In this document: positions 1-6,566 of the stretch, in pieces
How positions within the stretch are numbered: position 1 is the first letter of the stretch
Layout of the letters: every line of letters begins with the position of its first letter
Assembly: GCA_902492545.1 (NCBI GenBank)
Contig: CABULX010000010.1
Span: forward strand, 1-28,033
Direction: 5' to 3'
Length of the DNA stretch: 28,033 nt
Source: an uncultured Collinsella sp.
GTDB taxonomy: Bacteria > Actinomycetota > Coriobacteriia > Coriobacteriales > Coriobacteriaceae
Made by a program: the position numbers and the translations under genes
The notes under the pieces: model-generated
The model's input: the letters and a program-made list of their open reading frames with translations, nothing else
What the model was told of the DNA's origin: nothing
Database searches by the model: none

Positions 1-500
1 CGGTGTTTGTCGCGAATCTGCCCTATAACGTGGCGGCGACGATCATCCTTCAGTTTTTCCAGACGATGCCCGCGCTTATGCGCGCTGTCGTTATGGTGCA
101 AAAGGAAGTTGCAGATCGTATTGGCGCAACGCCGGGCAACAAGACCTATGGCGGCTACACGGCAAAACTCGGCCTGTATGCGCAGGTGACGGGGCGCTTT
201 GAGGTGCCGCCGCGCTGCTTTATGCCGGCGCCGCATGTGGATTCTGCCGTGGTGCGCATCGATCGCGTTGACGGTATGGTACCCGAGGGCATCGACCGCG
301 AGTTTGTGGCCCGCGTGATCGACGCCGCGTTTGCTCAGCGTCGCAAGACGATTCGCAACTCTATGAGCGCCAACGGCTTTGCCAAGGACGCGCTCGACGC
401 CGCCTTTGAGGCCTGCGGTATCGCACCTACCACGCGCGCCGAGACGCTCGACGTCGCCGCCTTTGTCCGCTTGGCTCAGGAGCTTTCCCATGACGCCTAA
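1..500 (+). CDS. rsmA: 16S rRNA adenine dimethyltransferase RsmA/KsgA, 3' part
   Basis: This is the C-terminal part of the enzyme that dimethylates two adjacent adenines (A1518/A1519 in E. coli numbering) near the 3' end of 16S rRNA, using S-adenosylmethionine during late small-subunit assembly. The gene is cut by the window edge. About 165 residues are visible against a usual length of roughly 270-290, so the N-terminal SAM-binding half is missing. The visible part begins just before the family motif NLPYN (motif IV, binds the target adenine). It continues through the VQKEVADRI segment and PRCFMPAPHVDSAVVRI, both typical of RsmA, into the helical C-terminal domain with RRKTIRNS. The stop codon overlaps the start of the next gene by 11 bases, suggesting translational coupling with the TatD-family gene. 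The family assignment is firm. Confidence 0.96.
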   Translation, partial: VFVANLPYNVAATIILQFFQTMPALMRAVVMVQKEVADRIGATPGNKTYGGYTAKLGLYAQVTGRFEVPPRCFMPAPHVDSAVVRIDRVDGMVPEGIDREFVARVIDAAFAQRRKTIRNSMSANGFAKDALDAAFEACGIAPTTRAETLDVAAFVRLAQELSHDA

Positions 501-1407
501 TGTCGAACGCGTGACGTTTACCAAAAAGAAGAAAACGGTGGCCTGCCCGGTGCCGCTGGCGCCGCTTGCCGATACGCATGCGCACCTGCTCTCTTTTTGG
601 AGCAAGGAAGTGCCCGAGACGCTTGCGCGCGCCAAGGAAGCGGGCATTGACTTGTTGGTGACGGTCTTCGACCCCATTGCCGATAAGCGCAGCGTGGCGG
701 ACTATAGCGACTGGCTGACGCACGAGATTCTGCCGATGCAGGATATTCCACAGATCAAGTATCTTGCCGGCGTGCATCCGTATGGCGCACCGGACTATAC
801 CGATGATATCCATGCCCAGATTGTGACTGCGCTCGATGATCCCTTATGCGCCGGTATTGGCGAGATCGGTCTGGACTACCACATGGACTATGACGACGAT
901 ATCGCGCCGGCGCCCCACGACGTGCAGATCGACTGTATGGCGCGCCAACTCGAGGTCGCCGTACGCCGCAATGTGCCGGTAGAGCTGCATCTGCGTCATG
1001 AGGATACGGACGAGGAGCGCACCTCGCATGTGGACGCCTACAACGTGTTGCGCGAGGTGGGCGTGCCTCAGGCCGGTTGCGTGCTGCACTGCTTTGGCGA
1101 GGATCGAGCCACGATGGAGCGCTTTGTGGATTTGGGTTGTTACATCGCCTATGGCGGCGCGGCTACCTTTAAGCGCAACGGCGACGTGCGCGAGGCATTC
1201 GCGGCAACCCCGCTCGACCGTATTCTGTTCGAGACGGATTGTCCCTATATGGCGCCGGAGCCCATTCGCGGTCTCGAGTGCGAGCCTGCAATGATTTCCA
1301 TCACAGCAAACACGCTGGTCAATGACCGCGTCGATCGTACCGGCGAGGATGCTGAAGCAGTTGCTCGAGCCGCCTGGGAAAATGCCTGCAAACTTTTTCA
1401 AAAATAG
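490..1407 (+). CDS. TatD-family metal-dependent hydrolase
   Basis: This 305-residue protein belongs to the TatD-type TIM-barrel hydrolases, whose members act as 3'-5' DNA exonucleases or as quality-control hydrolases. The metal ligands are visible: DTHAHL (His30, His32), GEIGLDYH, HLRHED, LHCFGED and ETDCPYMAPEP near the C-terminus. The ATG at 490 is chosen because the encoded protein then begins a short way before the DTHAHL motif, as in other family members. An in-frame start further upstream would run deep into rsmA. The start overlaps the rsmA stop, so the two genes are probably one transcript. TatD next to rsmA is a common actinobacterial and firmicute arrangement. The exact substrate cannot be read from sequence. 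Confidence 0.93.
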   Translation: MTPNVERVTFTKKKKTVACPVPLAPLADTHAHLLSFWSKEVPETLARAKEAGIDLLVTVFDPIADKRSVADYSDWLTHEILPMQDIPQIKYLAGVHPYGAPDYTDDIHAQIVTALDDPLCAGIGEIGLDYHMDYDDDIAPAPHDVQIDCMARQLEVAVRRNVPVELHLRHEDTDEERTSHVDAYNVLREVGVPQAGCVLHCFGEDRATMERFVDLGCYIAYGGAATFKRNGDVREAFAATPLDRILFETDCPYMAPEPIRGLECEPAMISITANTLVNDRVDRTGEDAEAVARAAWENACKLFQK

Positions 1408-1410
1408 TTC

Positions 1411-1439
1411 TTGCGTTCGCGGTGGCGCTCCGTTATTCT
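1411..1439 (+). promoter_or_regulatory. Promoter of tRNA-Leu
   Basis: A -35 box TTGCGT (1411-1416) and a -10 box TATTCT (1434-1439) are separated by exactly 17 bases and end 11 bases before the mature tRNA start. The spacing matches that of the tRNA-Arg and tRNA-Ser promoters in this window. Confidence 0.6.
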
Positions 1440-1450
1440 GATTCCTGCAC

Positions 1451-1537
1451 GCGGGCGTGGCGGAATTGGCAGACGCGTACGGTTCAGGTCCGTATGGGGG
1501 CAACCCCATGAAGGTTCAAGTCCTTTCGCCCGCACCA
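1451..1537 (+). tRNA. tRNA-Leu (anticodon CAG)
   Basis: An 87-nt class II tRNA. The acceptor stem GCGGGCG (1451-1457) pairs perfectly with CGCCCGC (1527-1533). The discriminator is A and the CCA is encoded. The anticodon loop TTCAGGT gives anticodon CAG, reading CUG. A long variable arm (TGGGGGCAACCCCA region) is present, as expected for Leu, followed by the T-loop TTCAAGT. It has its own promoter and is followed by an intrinsic terminator. A partial copy of its 3' end lies 189 bases downstream. Confidence 0.97.
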
Positions 1538-1548
1538 TTAAATGAAAG

Positions 1549-1573
1549 AGCTCCCAGCAATGGGAGCTTTTTT
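1549..1573 (+). terminator. Intrinsic terminator of tRNA-Leu
   Basis: An 8-bp perfect stem AGCTCCCA/TGGGAGCT with a GCAA tetraloop is followed by six T residues. It begins 12 bases after the tRNA CCA. Confidence 0.9.
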
Positions 1574-1591
1574 GTTATGGGCCCATCGCGG

Positions 1592-1763
1592 GGACTTGAA
1601 CCTGCGAAGGAGCGAGCGTAAAGAAAACGCGGAGCGTTTTTAGCGAGCTGGCGAGGGCGCCGGCAGGCGGCCGAAGCCGGTGCGGATCCGCGAAGCGGAT
1701 GCGCGGGCGTCCTTTCGCCCGCACCATTAAATGAAAGAGCTCCCAGCAATGGGAGCTTTTTTG
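1592..1763 (+). repeat. tRNA-linked repeat unit behind tRNA-Leu
   Basis: The unit opens with GGACTTGAACCT (1592-1603), the exact reverse complement of the T-loop region of the upstream tRNA-Leu (1512-1523). A GC-rich core follows with three hairpins: AAAACGC/GCGTTTT (1624-1640), GCGCCGGC/GCCGGTGC (1657-1683) and ATCCGC/GCGGAT (1686-1700). It closes with a 55-nt direct copy (1709-1763) of the tRNA 3' end from the T-loop G through CCA and the terminator (compare 1520-1574), a period of 189 bases. The core matches the units behind tRNA-Arg and tRNA-Ser. No protein gene is present. The tRNA fragment cannot be a functional tRNA. Confidence 0.88.
1738..1762 (+). terminator. Duplicated terminator in the tRNA-Leu repeat unit
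   Basis: A second, identical copy of the AGCTCCCA/TGGGAGCT stem with GCAA loop and six T residues, inside the duplicated tRNA 3' segment. It would stop read-through past the first terminator. Confidence 0.85.
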
Positions 1764-1825
1764 ATATGCACGATCTCCTTGGACGGGTATCCTAGTGCCA
1801 ACGTGTGCCTATCAGAGGAGAGACC

Positions 1826-2764
1826 ATGCTGTTGTCCGGAATCATTGCCGCCCTTACGAGTCTTCTGCTTCCCATCATCATTTTGCTGCTGCTGCTCCCC
1901 AACGCCTGCTATGTCGTTGAACAGCAGCATGCCGTAATCATCGAGCGCCTGGGCAAGTTTAACCGCATCGTCAACGCGGGCTTCCACATGAAGGTGCCCG
2001 TAATCGACCGCAAAGCCGCCACGGTGAGTCTACGCACCATGAAAAACGGTTTTGGTATCGACGTTAAGACCCAGGACAACGTGACCATCGGCCTTGAGGT
2101 CTCTGCTCAGTACCACGTGAGCTATGACATGGGCGCCGGCCCGGCAGATTCGGGTATCTACAAGAGCTACTACATGCTGCAGGAGCCCGTCGACCAGATG
2201 CGTGACTTCATCACCGACGCCCTGCGCTCTTCGATTCCCGTCTACACACTCGATGAGGTCTTTGCCAAGAAGGATGACATCGCCAAGGACGTCAACGCTA
2301 CCGTTTCCGAGCAGATGGCCGCCTACGGCTTCACCCTCGTGTCGACGCTCATCACCAAAATCGCACTGCCGACCGAGGTCGAGAACTCCATGAACGACAT
2401 CAACGCCGCCCAGCGCAAGCGCGCTGCGGCACAGGAGCTCGCCGAGGCCGACCGCATCAAGCGCGTCACCGAGGCGACCGCCGAGGCCGAGGCTATGGAA
2501 AAGGCGGGCGAGGGCATCGCCAACCAGCGCAAGGCCATTGCACTGGGTATCAAAGATTCGCTCGAGATCATCCAGGAGACGGGTGTCGGCAATGACGAGG
2601 CCAACCAACTGTTCATGTTTACGCAGTGGTCCGAGATGATGACGGAGTTCGCTCGCACGGGTAAAACCTCGACGGTCGTGCTGCCGAGCGACTTTTCGCA
2701 GTCGGCCTCTATGTTCGAGCAGATGCTGGCTGCCGGTAAGGTTCAGAACGAGTCAAAGGAGTAG
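1826..2764 (+). CDS. SPFH/band-7 (stomatin-like) membrane protein
   Basis: This 312-residue protein has one N-terminal membrane segment (about residues 3-25, rich in Leu and Ile). An SPFH domain follows, recognisable from VVEQQHAVIIERLGKF and the following GFHMKVPVID. An Ala/Glu/Arg-rich coiled coil (about residues 190-245) and a Phe/Met-rich C-terminal tail complete it. Proteins of this group (QmcA, HflK/C and stomatin relatives) form large cage-like oligomers on the membrane and organise proteases or lipid domains. The specific role here is unknown. The ATG at 1826 is preferred because AGAGGAGAG lies 4-12 bases before it; an upstream in-frame GTG at 1805 lacks such a site. No NfeD-type partner gene is adjacent. 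rlmH starts 6 bases after its stop. Confidence 0.88.
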   Translation: MLLSGIIAALTSLLLPIIILLLLLPNACYVVEQQHAVIIERLGKFNRIVNAGFHMKVPVIDRKAATVSLRTMKNGFGIDVKTQDNVTIGLEVSAQYHVSYDMGAGPADSGIYKSYYMLQEPVDQMRDFITDALRSSIPVYTLDEVFAKKDDIAKDVNATVSEQMAAYGFTLVSTLITKIALPTEVENSMNDINAAQRKRAAAQELAEADRIKRVTEATAEAEAMEKAGEGIANQRKAIALGIKDSLEIIQETGVGNDEANQLFMFTQWSEMMTEFARTGKTSTVVLPSDFSQSASMFEQMLAAGKVQNESKE

Positions 2765-2770
2765 GCACGC

Positions 2771-3241
2771 GTGAAATACACCGTCGTTTGTGTTGGCAAG
2801 CTCAAAGAGCGCTTTTGGAAGGACGCGTGCGCTGAGTACACCAAGCGCCTAGGCGCCTATGCCAAGGTGGATATCCGCGAGGTGGCCGATATCGACCCGG
2901 CTAAGGCGGGCGGCGTGGATGCCGCGCGCGACAAGGAGGGGGCGGCAATTCTTGCTGCATTGCCGTCTCGAGCGCATGTGATCCTGCTGGCTATCGAGGG
3001 CAAGGAGCGTTCGAGTGAGGAGCTCTCGGCGAGGCTCGACGATCTTATGCTGCGAGGCAGCAGCGACATCGCCTTTGTGATTGGCGGTTCGGACGGCGTG
3101 AGCGATGAGGTGCGCGCCCGCGCCGACGAGATGCTCAGCTTTGGACGCATTACCTTGCCGCATAACTTGGCGCGCGTGGTGCTGCTGGAGCAAATCTACC
3201 GCGCCTGCAAGATCAGCCGTGGCGAGCCGTATCACAAATAG
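2771..3241 (+). CDS. rlmH: 23S rRNA (pseudouridine1915-N3)-methyltransferase RlmH
   Basis: This 156-residue SPOUT-class methyltransferase modifies pseudouridine 1915 in helix 69 of 23S rRNA. The length matches the family (about 155-159). The SAM-binding knot is visible as FVIGGSDG and LPHNLARVVLLEQIYRA, and the protein ends in the highly conserved ISRGEPYHK tail. Translation starts at a GTG with AAGGAG (2756-2761) upstream; this Shine-Dalgarno lies at the end of the SPFH gene, only 6 bases away, so the two genes are likely co-transcribed. Confidence 0.96.
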   Translation: MKYTVVCVGKLKERFWKDACAEYTKRLGAYAKVDIREVADIDPAKAGGVDAARDKEGAAILAALPSRAHVILLAIEGKERSSEELSARLDDLMLRGSSDIAFVIGGSDGVSDEVRARADEMLSFGRITLPHNLARVVLLEQIYRACKISRGEPYHK

Positions 3242-3314
3242 GTCGGCAATACGAAACAATGGCGTGGGACAATAGCTTTCGTTTTGAAGAGCGTGTCTGA
3301 GAGGACTATGAGAT

Positions 3315-4085
3315 ATGAAGATTGGATTTGTCGGTTTTGGCAATATGGCGAGCGCTATGGCCGATGGCTGGATCGCTGCCGGTGTAGCTGCGAGCGACAT
3401 GTGCGCCTGCGCGGGTCGCTACGACGCACTGGTTGAGCGCTGCGAGGCGCGCGGCATGGTCGCCTGCCACGATGCCGCCGAGGTTGTCGCCGCATCCGAT
3501 ATCGTGGTCGCTGCGGTCAAACCGTACATGATCGAGAAGGTATTCGCCCCGCTCAAGGATGCTCTTGCCAAAAAGGTCGTTCTGTCGGTTGCCTGGACCT
3601 GGGACAGTGCCAAGTGGGAGCAGGTCCTGCCGGGCGTCGCGCATATCTCGACGGTGCCCAACACACCGGTTTCGGTGGGCGAGGGCGTCATCGCTTGCGA
3701 GAAGGCTTCCACGCTTAGTGATGAGCAGAGCGCCGTGGTGCTTGATCTGCTTGGCAAGCTCGGTGCGGTGGTCGAGCTTGATACGAGCCTGCTGTTCGTG
3801 GGCGGCACGGTGGGTGGTTGCGCTCCGGCATTTGTCGCTATGGCAATCGAGGCCCTGGGCGATGCGGCGGTCAAGCACGGTATCCCGCGTGCCGATGCCT
3901 ATCGCATTGTGAGCCAGATGGTGCTAGGTACGGCAAAGTTGCAGCTTTCAACTGGTCAGCATCCTGCGGCGATGAAGGATGCCGTATGCTCGCCCGGTGG
4001 CGCCACCATCAAGGGCGTCGTTGCGCTCGAGGATGCCGGCATGCGCAGTGCCCTGGTCAAGGCAATCGACGCAACTCTCCAGTAA
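3315..4085 (+). CDS. proC: Pyrroline-5-carboxylate reductase ProC
   Basis: This 256-residue enzyme makes the last step of proline synthesis, reducing pyrroline-5-carboxylate to L-proline with NAD(P)H. The N-terminus MKIGFVGFGNMASAM is the Rossmann nucleotide-binding motif. The middle has VAAVKPYMI and PNTPVSVGEG. The C-terminal dimerisation and catalytic domain carries the SPGGATIKGVVALE signature characteristic of ProC. The length is slightly below the usual 265-275. The start at 3315 is supported by GAGAGGA about 10 bases upstream; a second ATG at 3308 is out of frame. Its stop codon TAA (4083-4085) lies at the left edge of an inverted-repeat element that can act as terminator. Confidence 0.95.
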   Translation: MKIGFVGFGNMASAMADGWIAAGVAASDMCACAGRYDALVERCEARGMVACHDAAEVVAASDIVVAAVKPYMIEKVFAPLKDALAKKVVLSVAWTWDSAKWEQVLPGVAHISTVPNTPVSVGEGVIACEKASTLSDEQSAVVLDLLGKLGAVVELDTSLLFVGGTVGGCAPAFVAMAIEALGDAAVKHGIPRADAYRIVSQMVLGTAKLQLSTGQHPAAMKDAVCSPGGATIKGVVALEDAGMRSALVKAIDATLQ

Positions 4086-4125
4086 AACCTGCCATTTAGG
4101 GACAGGTTTATTTTGGCAGGTTTTT
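4084..4125 (+). terminator. Probable terminator of proC
   Basis: AAAACCTGCCA (4084-4094) pairs over 11 bp with TGGCAGGTTTT (4114-4124), followed by T. The 19-base loop is long. The hairpin is formed by the left arm of the inverted-repeat element. Confidence 0.6.
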
Positions 4126-4245
4126 CCTGCGGTTTTGTCGTATGTGCGAAAAGCGCCCCGCAACTGGCTCAATTCCAGTTGCGGGGCGCTTGCGTTTGCC
4201 CAGATAAAACCGACCAAAATAAACCTGGCCCTTTTTGGCAGGTTA
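4085..4245. repeat. MITE-like element with 40-bp terminal inverted repeats
   Basis: The left end (4085-4124) and the reverse complement of the right end (4206-4245) share about 40 bp with a handful of mismatches, including an 18-of-19 match around CAGGTTTATTTTGG. Between them lies a perfect 16-bp hairpin, AGCGCCCCGCAACTGG (4152-4167) paired with 4175-4190 around loop CTCAATT. There is no open reading frame of note. The element fills the gap between the convergent proC and small membrane protein genes. Both stop codons (TAA, 4083-4085 on +; TAA, 4245-4243 on -) lie at its ends. It looks like a non-autonomous mobile element or REP-type element that also serves as a two-way terminator. Confidence 0.78.
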
Positions 4246-4416
4246 GTCCCAGAAGCTGTCTTCCTCATCCTCGGACTTGGGTCCGCGGTCGACGTACATC
4301 TTATGGGTACGCTTCTCCATTACAAAGGCAAGAATCGCAAATAACAGGATGCCGCCGGCGAAAAGGATGGCAAAACCGGTGCGGGTGCCAAACAAAAAGG
4401 AAAAAACTGCGTCCAT
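4243..4416 (-). CDS. Small single-pass membrane protein (57 aa)
   Basis: This short minus-strand gene begins at an ATG (4416-4414) with AGAAGG six bases upstream. It encodes 57 residues. The order is a short N-terminus (MDAVFSFLFG), a hydrophobic segment of about 20 residues (around 14-33, containing FAILFAGGILLFAILAF), a basic stretch (MEKRTHKMY) and a very acidic tail (SEDEEDSFWD). This predicts one membrane helix with the charged tail probably in the cytoplasm by the positive-inside rule. I do not recognise a family. It is convergent with proC and its stop codon lies in the arm of the inverted-repeat element. It is divergent from serS, sharing an upstream region with several short palindromes. 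Confidence 0.75.
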   Translation of the reverse strand: MDAVFSFLFGTRTGFAILFAGGILLFAILAFVMEKRTHKMYVDRGPKSEDEEDSFWD

Positions 4417-4459
4417 TGGGTGCCTTCTTGCGTAGTTGAGTTGGGTCGTAAACGCTCAT

Positions 4460-4497
4460 AAGTATATACTTGCCCATACATGTACAAGGTTGCAACC
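4460..4497. promoter_or_regulatory. Cluster of palindromes between serS and the small membrane gene
   Basis: Three perfect palindromes lie close together in the divergent intergenic region: AAGTATATACTT (4460-4471), TACATGTA (4477-4484) and GGTTGCAACC (4488-4497). They could be operator or promoter elements for serS or the small membrane gene. No regulator can be named from sequence, and no T-box is visible. Confidence 0.35.
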
Positions 4498-4527
4498 TAA
4501 ATGGAATGTATATCGCCGGAGGATCTA

Positions 4528-5811
4528 ATGCTTGATATCAAGTTTGTTCGCGAGAACCCCGATGCCATCGATGTCGCCATGGCTAACCGCCAGACGTCTT
4601 GGGATCGCGAGAAGTTCTTTGAGCTCGACGACGAGCGCCGTGCCGTCATCACCGAGGTCGAGGAGCTCCAGGCTACGCGTAATGCCGAGTCCAAGAAGAT
4701 CGGCGCCCTGATGAAGGAGGGCAAGAAGGACGAGGCCGAGGCTGCCAAGGAGGCCGTGCGCGCCGTCAACGAGAAGATTGACGGTCTGGCCGAGCGTCGT
4801 ACCGCCCTCGAGCAGGAGCAGTACGACTTCATGGCTCACCTGCCCAACATTCCTTGCGAGGCCACGCCGTACGGCAAGGACGAGGACGAGAACATCGAGC
4901 GTCGCCGCTGGGGCACCCCGCGCGAGTTCGACTTCGACTTTAAGCCGCACTGGGATCTGGGCACCGATCTGGACATCCTCGACTTCGAGCGCGGCAACAA
5001 GCTCTCCGGCAGCCGTTTCACCGTTCTCGGTGGCGCCGGTGCCCGCCTGGAGCGTGCCCTCATCAACTTCTTCCTCGATACGCACACCAGCCGTGGCTTC
5101 AAGGAGTGGTGGCCGCCTATCGTCGTCAAGCGTCAGACCATGTTTGGCACGGGCCAGCTGCCCAAGTTCGAGGACGACGCCTATCACGTCTCGGGCGACA
5201 ACTTCCTGATCCCCACCGCCGAGGTCGTGCTTACCAACCTGCACGCCGGCGAGGTCCTCGATGCCGACACCCTGCCGCGCCGCTACACCGCCTTCACCCC
5301 CTGCTTCCGCGAGGAGGCCGGTTCCGCCGGTCGCGACACCCGCGGCATCATCCGTCAGCACGAGTTCGACAAGGTCGAGATGGTCAAGTTCGCTAAGCCG
5401 GAGGAGTCCGACGAGGAGCTCGAGAGCATGACCGCCGAGGCCGAGTACCTGCTGCAGCAGCTGGGCCTTCCGTATCGCGTGATTAGCCTGTGCACCGGCG
5501 ACTTGGGCTTCTCTGCCCGTCAGACCTACGACGTCGAGGTTTGGCTGCCGAGCTACAACGCCTACAAGGAGATCAGCTCCTGCTCCAACTGCGGTGACTT
5601 CCAGGCTCGCCGCGCCAACATCAAGTATCGCGACCCCGAGAACTTCAAGGGTTCGCGCTACCTGCACACCCTCAATGGTTCCGGCCTGCCGGCCGGCCGC
5701 ACCATGGCCGCCATTCTGGAGAACTACCAGAACGCCGACGGCACCATCACGATCCCCGAGGTTCTGCGTCCTTACATGGGTGGTCTCGAGAAGATCGAGC
5801 CGGTCGCGTAA
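4528..5811 (+). CDS. serS: Serine-tRNA ligase SerS
   Basis: This 427-residue class II aminoacyl-tRNA synthetase charges tRNA-Ser with serine. The N-terminus MLDIKFVRENPDAID is the standard SerRS start, followed by the long antiparallel coiled-coil arm (about residues 30-100, rich in Glu, Lys and Arg) that grips the tRNA-Ser variable arm. Motif 2 appears as CFREEAGSAGRDTRG and motif 3 as NGSGLPAGRTMAAILENYQ. The ATG at 4528 has GGAGG 5 bases upstream and gives the family N-terminus; an earlier in-frame ATG at 4501 would add nine atypical residues. A tRNA-Ser gene lies 4.3 kb downstream but is not linked in an operon. Confidence 0.97.
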   Translation: MLDIKFVRENPDAIDVAMANRQTSWDREKFFELDDERRAVITEVEELQATRNAESKKIGALMKEGKKDEAEAAKEAVRAVNEKIDGLAERRTALEQEQYDFMAHLPNIPCEATPYGKDEDENIERRRWGTPREFDFDFKPHWDLGTDLDILDFERGNKLSGSRFTVLGGAGARLERALINFFLDTHTSRGFKEWWPPIVVKRQTMFGTGQLPKFEDDAYHVSGDNFLIPTAEVVLTNLHAGEVLDADTLPRRYTAFTPCFREEAGSAGRDTRGIIRQHEFDKVEMVKFAKPEESDEELESMTAEAEYLLQQLGLPYRVISLCTGDLGFSARQTYDVEVWLPSYNAYKEISSCSNCGDFQARRANIKYRDPENFKGSRYLHTLNGSGLPAGRTMAAILENYQNADGTITIPEVLRPYMGGLEKIEPVA

Positions 5812-5834
5812 GTTGGCTGCATAGGGGATATGCA

Positions 5835-5863
5835 AGGGCGCTCCTTCGGGGGCGCCCTATTTC
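5835..5863 (+). terminator. Probable terminator of serS
   Basis: AGGGCGC (5835-5841) pairs with GCGCCCT (5852-5858) in a GC-rich hairpin, followed by a weak U-rich run (ATTTC). It begins 24 bases after the serS stop. Confidence 0.6.
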
Positions 5864-5911
5864 GTGCGCAGGTCCATACCATGCCGTGCGGACAGCTCAA
5901 TAGAAAACACA

Positions 5912-5951
5912 CGAACAGCTGTTCTGTATACAGCCATCTACCTGCTATGCT
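5912..5951 (+). promoter_or_regulatory. LexA-like SOS box overlapping a probable promoter
   Basis: CGAACAGCTGTTCT (5912-5925) contains the perfect palindrome GAAC-AGCT-GTTC. This matches the GAAC-N4-GTTC core of Gram-positive and actinobacterial LexA (Cheo) boxes, with the flanking C present on the left and a G-to-T change on the right. A second palindrome CTGTATACAG (5924-5933) abuts it. A possible -10 TATGCT (5946-5951) places the -35 position (about 5922-5928) inside the box, so a repressor bound there would block transcription of the gene at 5985. The LexA reading is an inference. Confidence 0.5.
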
Positions 5952-5984
5952 TTTGCTTAATAAGAGCGAGAGAAAGGGGACGCG

Positions 5985-6362
5985 ATGGAGCTGTTTGATG
6001 ATCGGGTGGTTTTGTTTGAGAGCGACGAGGGTGGGGAGTACCTGCTTGTAACGTGTGAGCCGTCTGGCATGGGTGGCCTGGTGGTTCGACAGACGAGTGA
6101 GGGTCCGTTGACACAATGGTGTTTTGAGGAGTCGCCGCATGTGGTCGAGACCTTTGTGACGCACGTGGGGCTTGTGGCGCTGGAGCACTTCTATGGAGTT
6201 GGGACTTCCAACCAGGTCGCGCGCATGCTGAGCATCTCGTTTGCCGATTATGACTGTGCCCAGCGGGTGCGCTCGCTGTTGAGGGAGCTCCGTGCCGGGT
6301 TCGATGTGGTTGAAAAGCCGATTGATCGCATGGGGGACGTTGGCGCATGCGGAGCTGCGTGA
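5985..6362 (+). CDS. Unknown protein, apparently frameshifted near its end
   Basis: A 125-residue reading frame of unknown function. ATG 5985 is preceded by AAAGGGGA at suitable spacing. It is a soluble, acidic protein without membrane segments. The N-terminal part looks like beta strands (VVLFESDEGGEYLLVTCE) and the second half is helical (ARMLSISFADYDCAQRVRSLLREL). The frame ends abruptly in GDVGACGAA. The other frame beyond the G5 run at 6332-6336 continues with coding-like sequence (AHAELREEHILKKFEIVLDS) to a TAA at 6406-6408, directly before the tRNA-Arg promoter. Removing one G would give about 140 residues, so the shown stop may be a frameshift or sequencing error. A LexA-like box lies upstream. 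I recognise no family. Confidence 0.65.
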   Translation: MELFDDRVVLFESDEGGEYLLVTCEPSGMGGLVVRQTSEGPLTQWCFEESPHVVETFVTHVGLVALEHFYGVGTSNQVARMLSISFADYDCAQRVRSLLRELRAGFDVVEKPIDRMGDVGACGAA

Positions 6363-6394
6363 GGAACATATTCTCAAAAAGTTTGAGATTGTGC

Positions 6395-6425
6395 TTGACT
6401 CTAACTAACTAAAGTGGTTTTATAT
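6395..6425 (+). promoter_or_regulatory. Promoter of tRNA-Arg copy 1
   Basis: TTGACT (6395-6400) is followed after 17-19 bases by a TTTTATAT stretch (6418-6425) that serves as -10. The mature tRNA begins 10 bases later. It differs in sequence from the promoters of copies 2 and 3. Confidence 0.55.
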
Positions 6426-6435
6426 GTCTTGCGCT

Positions 6436-6512
6436 GCGGCGTTACCTCAGCTGGATAGAGGGTCTGACTACGAATCAGAACGTCATAGGTTCGAATCCTA
6501 TACGCCGCACCA
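6436..6512 (+). tRNA. tRNA-Arg (anticodon ACG), copy 1
   Basis: A 77-nt tRNA with encoded CCA. The acceptor GCGGCGT pairs with ACGCCGC. The anticodon stem TCTGA/TCAGA encloses loop CTACGAA, giving anticodon ACG, which is deaminated to ICG and reads CGU, CGC and CGA. The T-arm is ATAGG-TTCGAAT-CCTAT. It is identical over all 77 bases to the copies at 6866 and 7100. It is followed by a terminator and a tRNA-linked repeat. Confidence 0.97.
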
Positions 6513-6523
6513 TTTGAGCTTGA

Positions 6524-6551
6524 AGCCTCCGGCAACGGGGGCTTTTCTTTT
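6524..6551 (+). terminator. Terminator of tRNA-Arg copy 1
   Basis: AGCCTCC (6524-6530) pairs with GGGGGCT (6537-6543), with one G-U pair, around loop GGCAAC, followed by TTTTCTTTT. Confidence 0.85.
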
Positions 6552-6566
6552 ACGCCGGCATTCCAT

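Noticed and set aside
1709..1737. Extra tRNA genes at the duplicated 3' ends (also 6683, 7347 and 10350)
   Set aside because: Only about 18-24 nt of tRNA sequence is present, lacking the acceptor 5' strand, D-arm and anticodon arm.
1451..1763. Phage or genomic-island attachment site pair at tRNA-Leu
   Set aside because: A duplicated tRNA 3' end resembles attL/attR, but the two copies are only 189 bases apart. The intervening DNA is a structured core without an integrase, and the same core occurs at other tRNAs.
4417..4527. T-box riboswitch ahead of serS
   Set aside because: The region is only about 110 bases, with no T-box sequence (TGGNACCGCG-like) or terminator/antiterminator pair.
4525..5835. 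Minus-strand open frame of 436 codons opposite serS
   Set aside because: It mirrors serS almost exactly and has a low-complexity Val/Leu/Gly/Ala composition typical of antisense frames in GC-rich genes.
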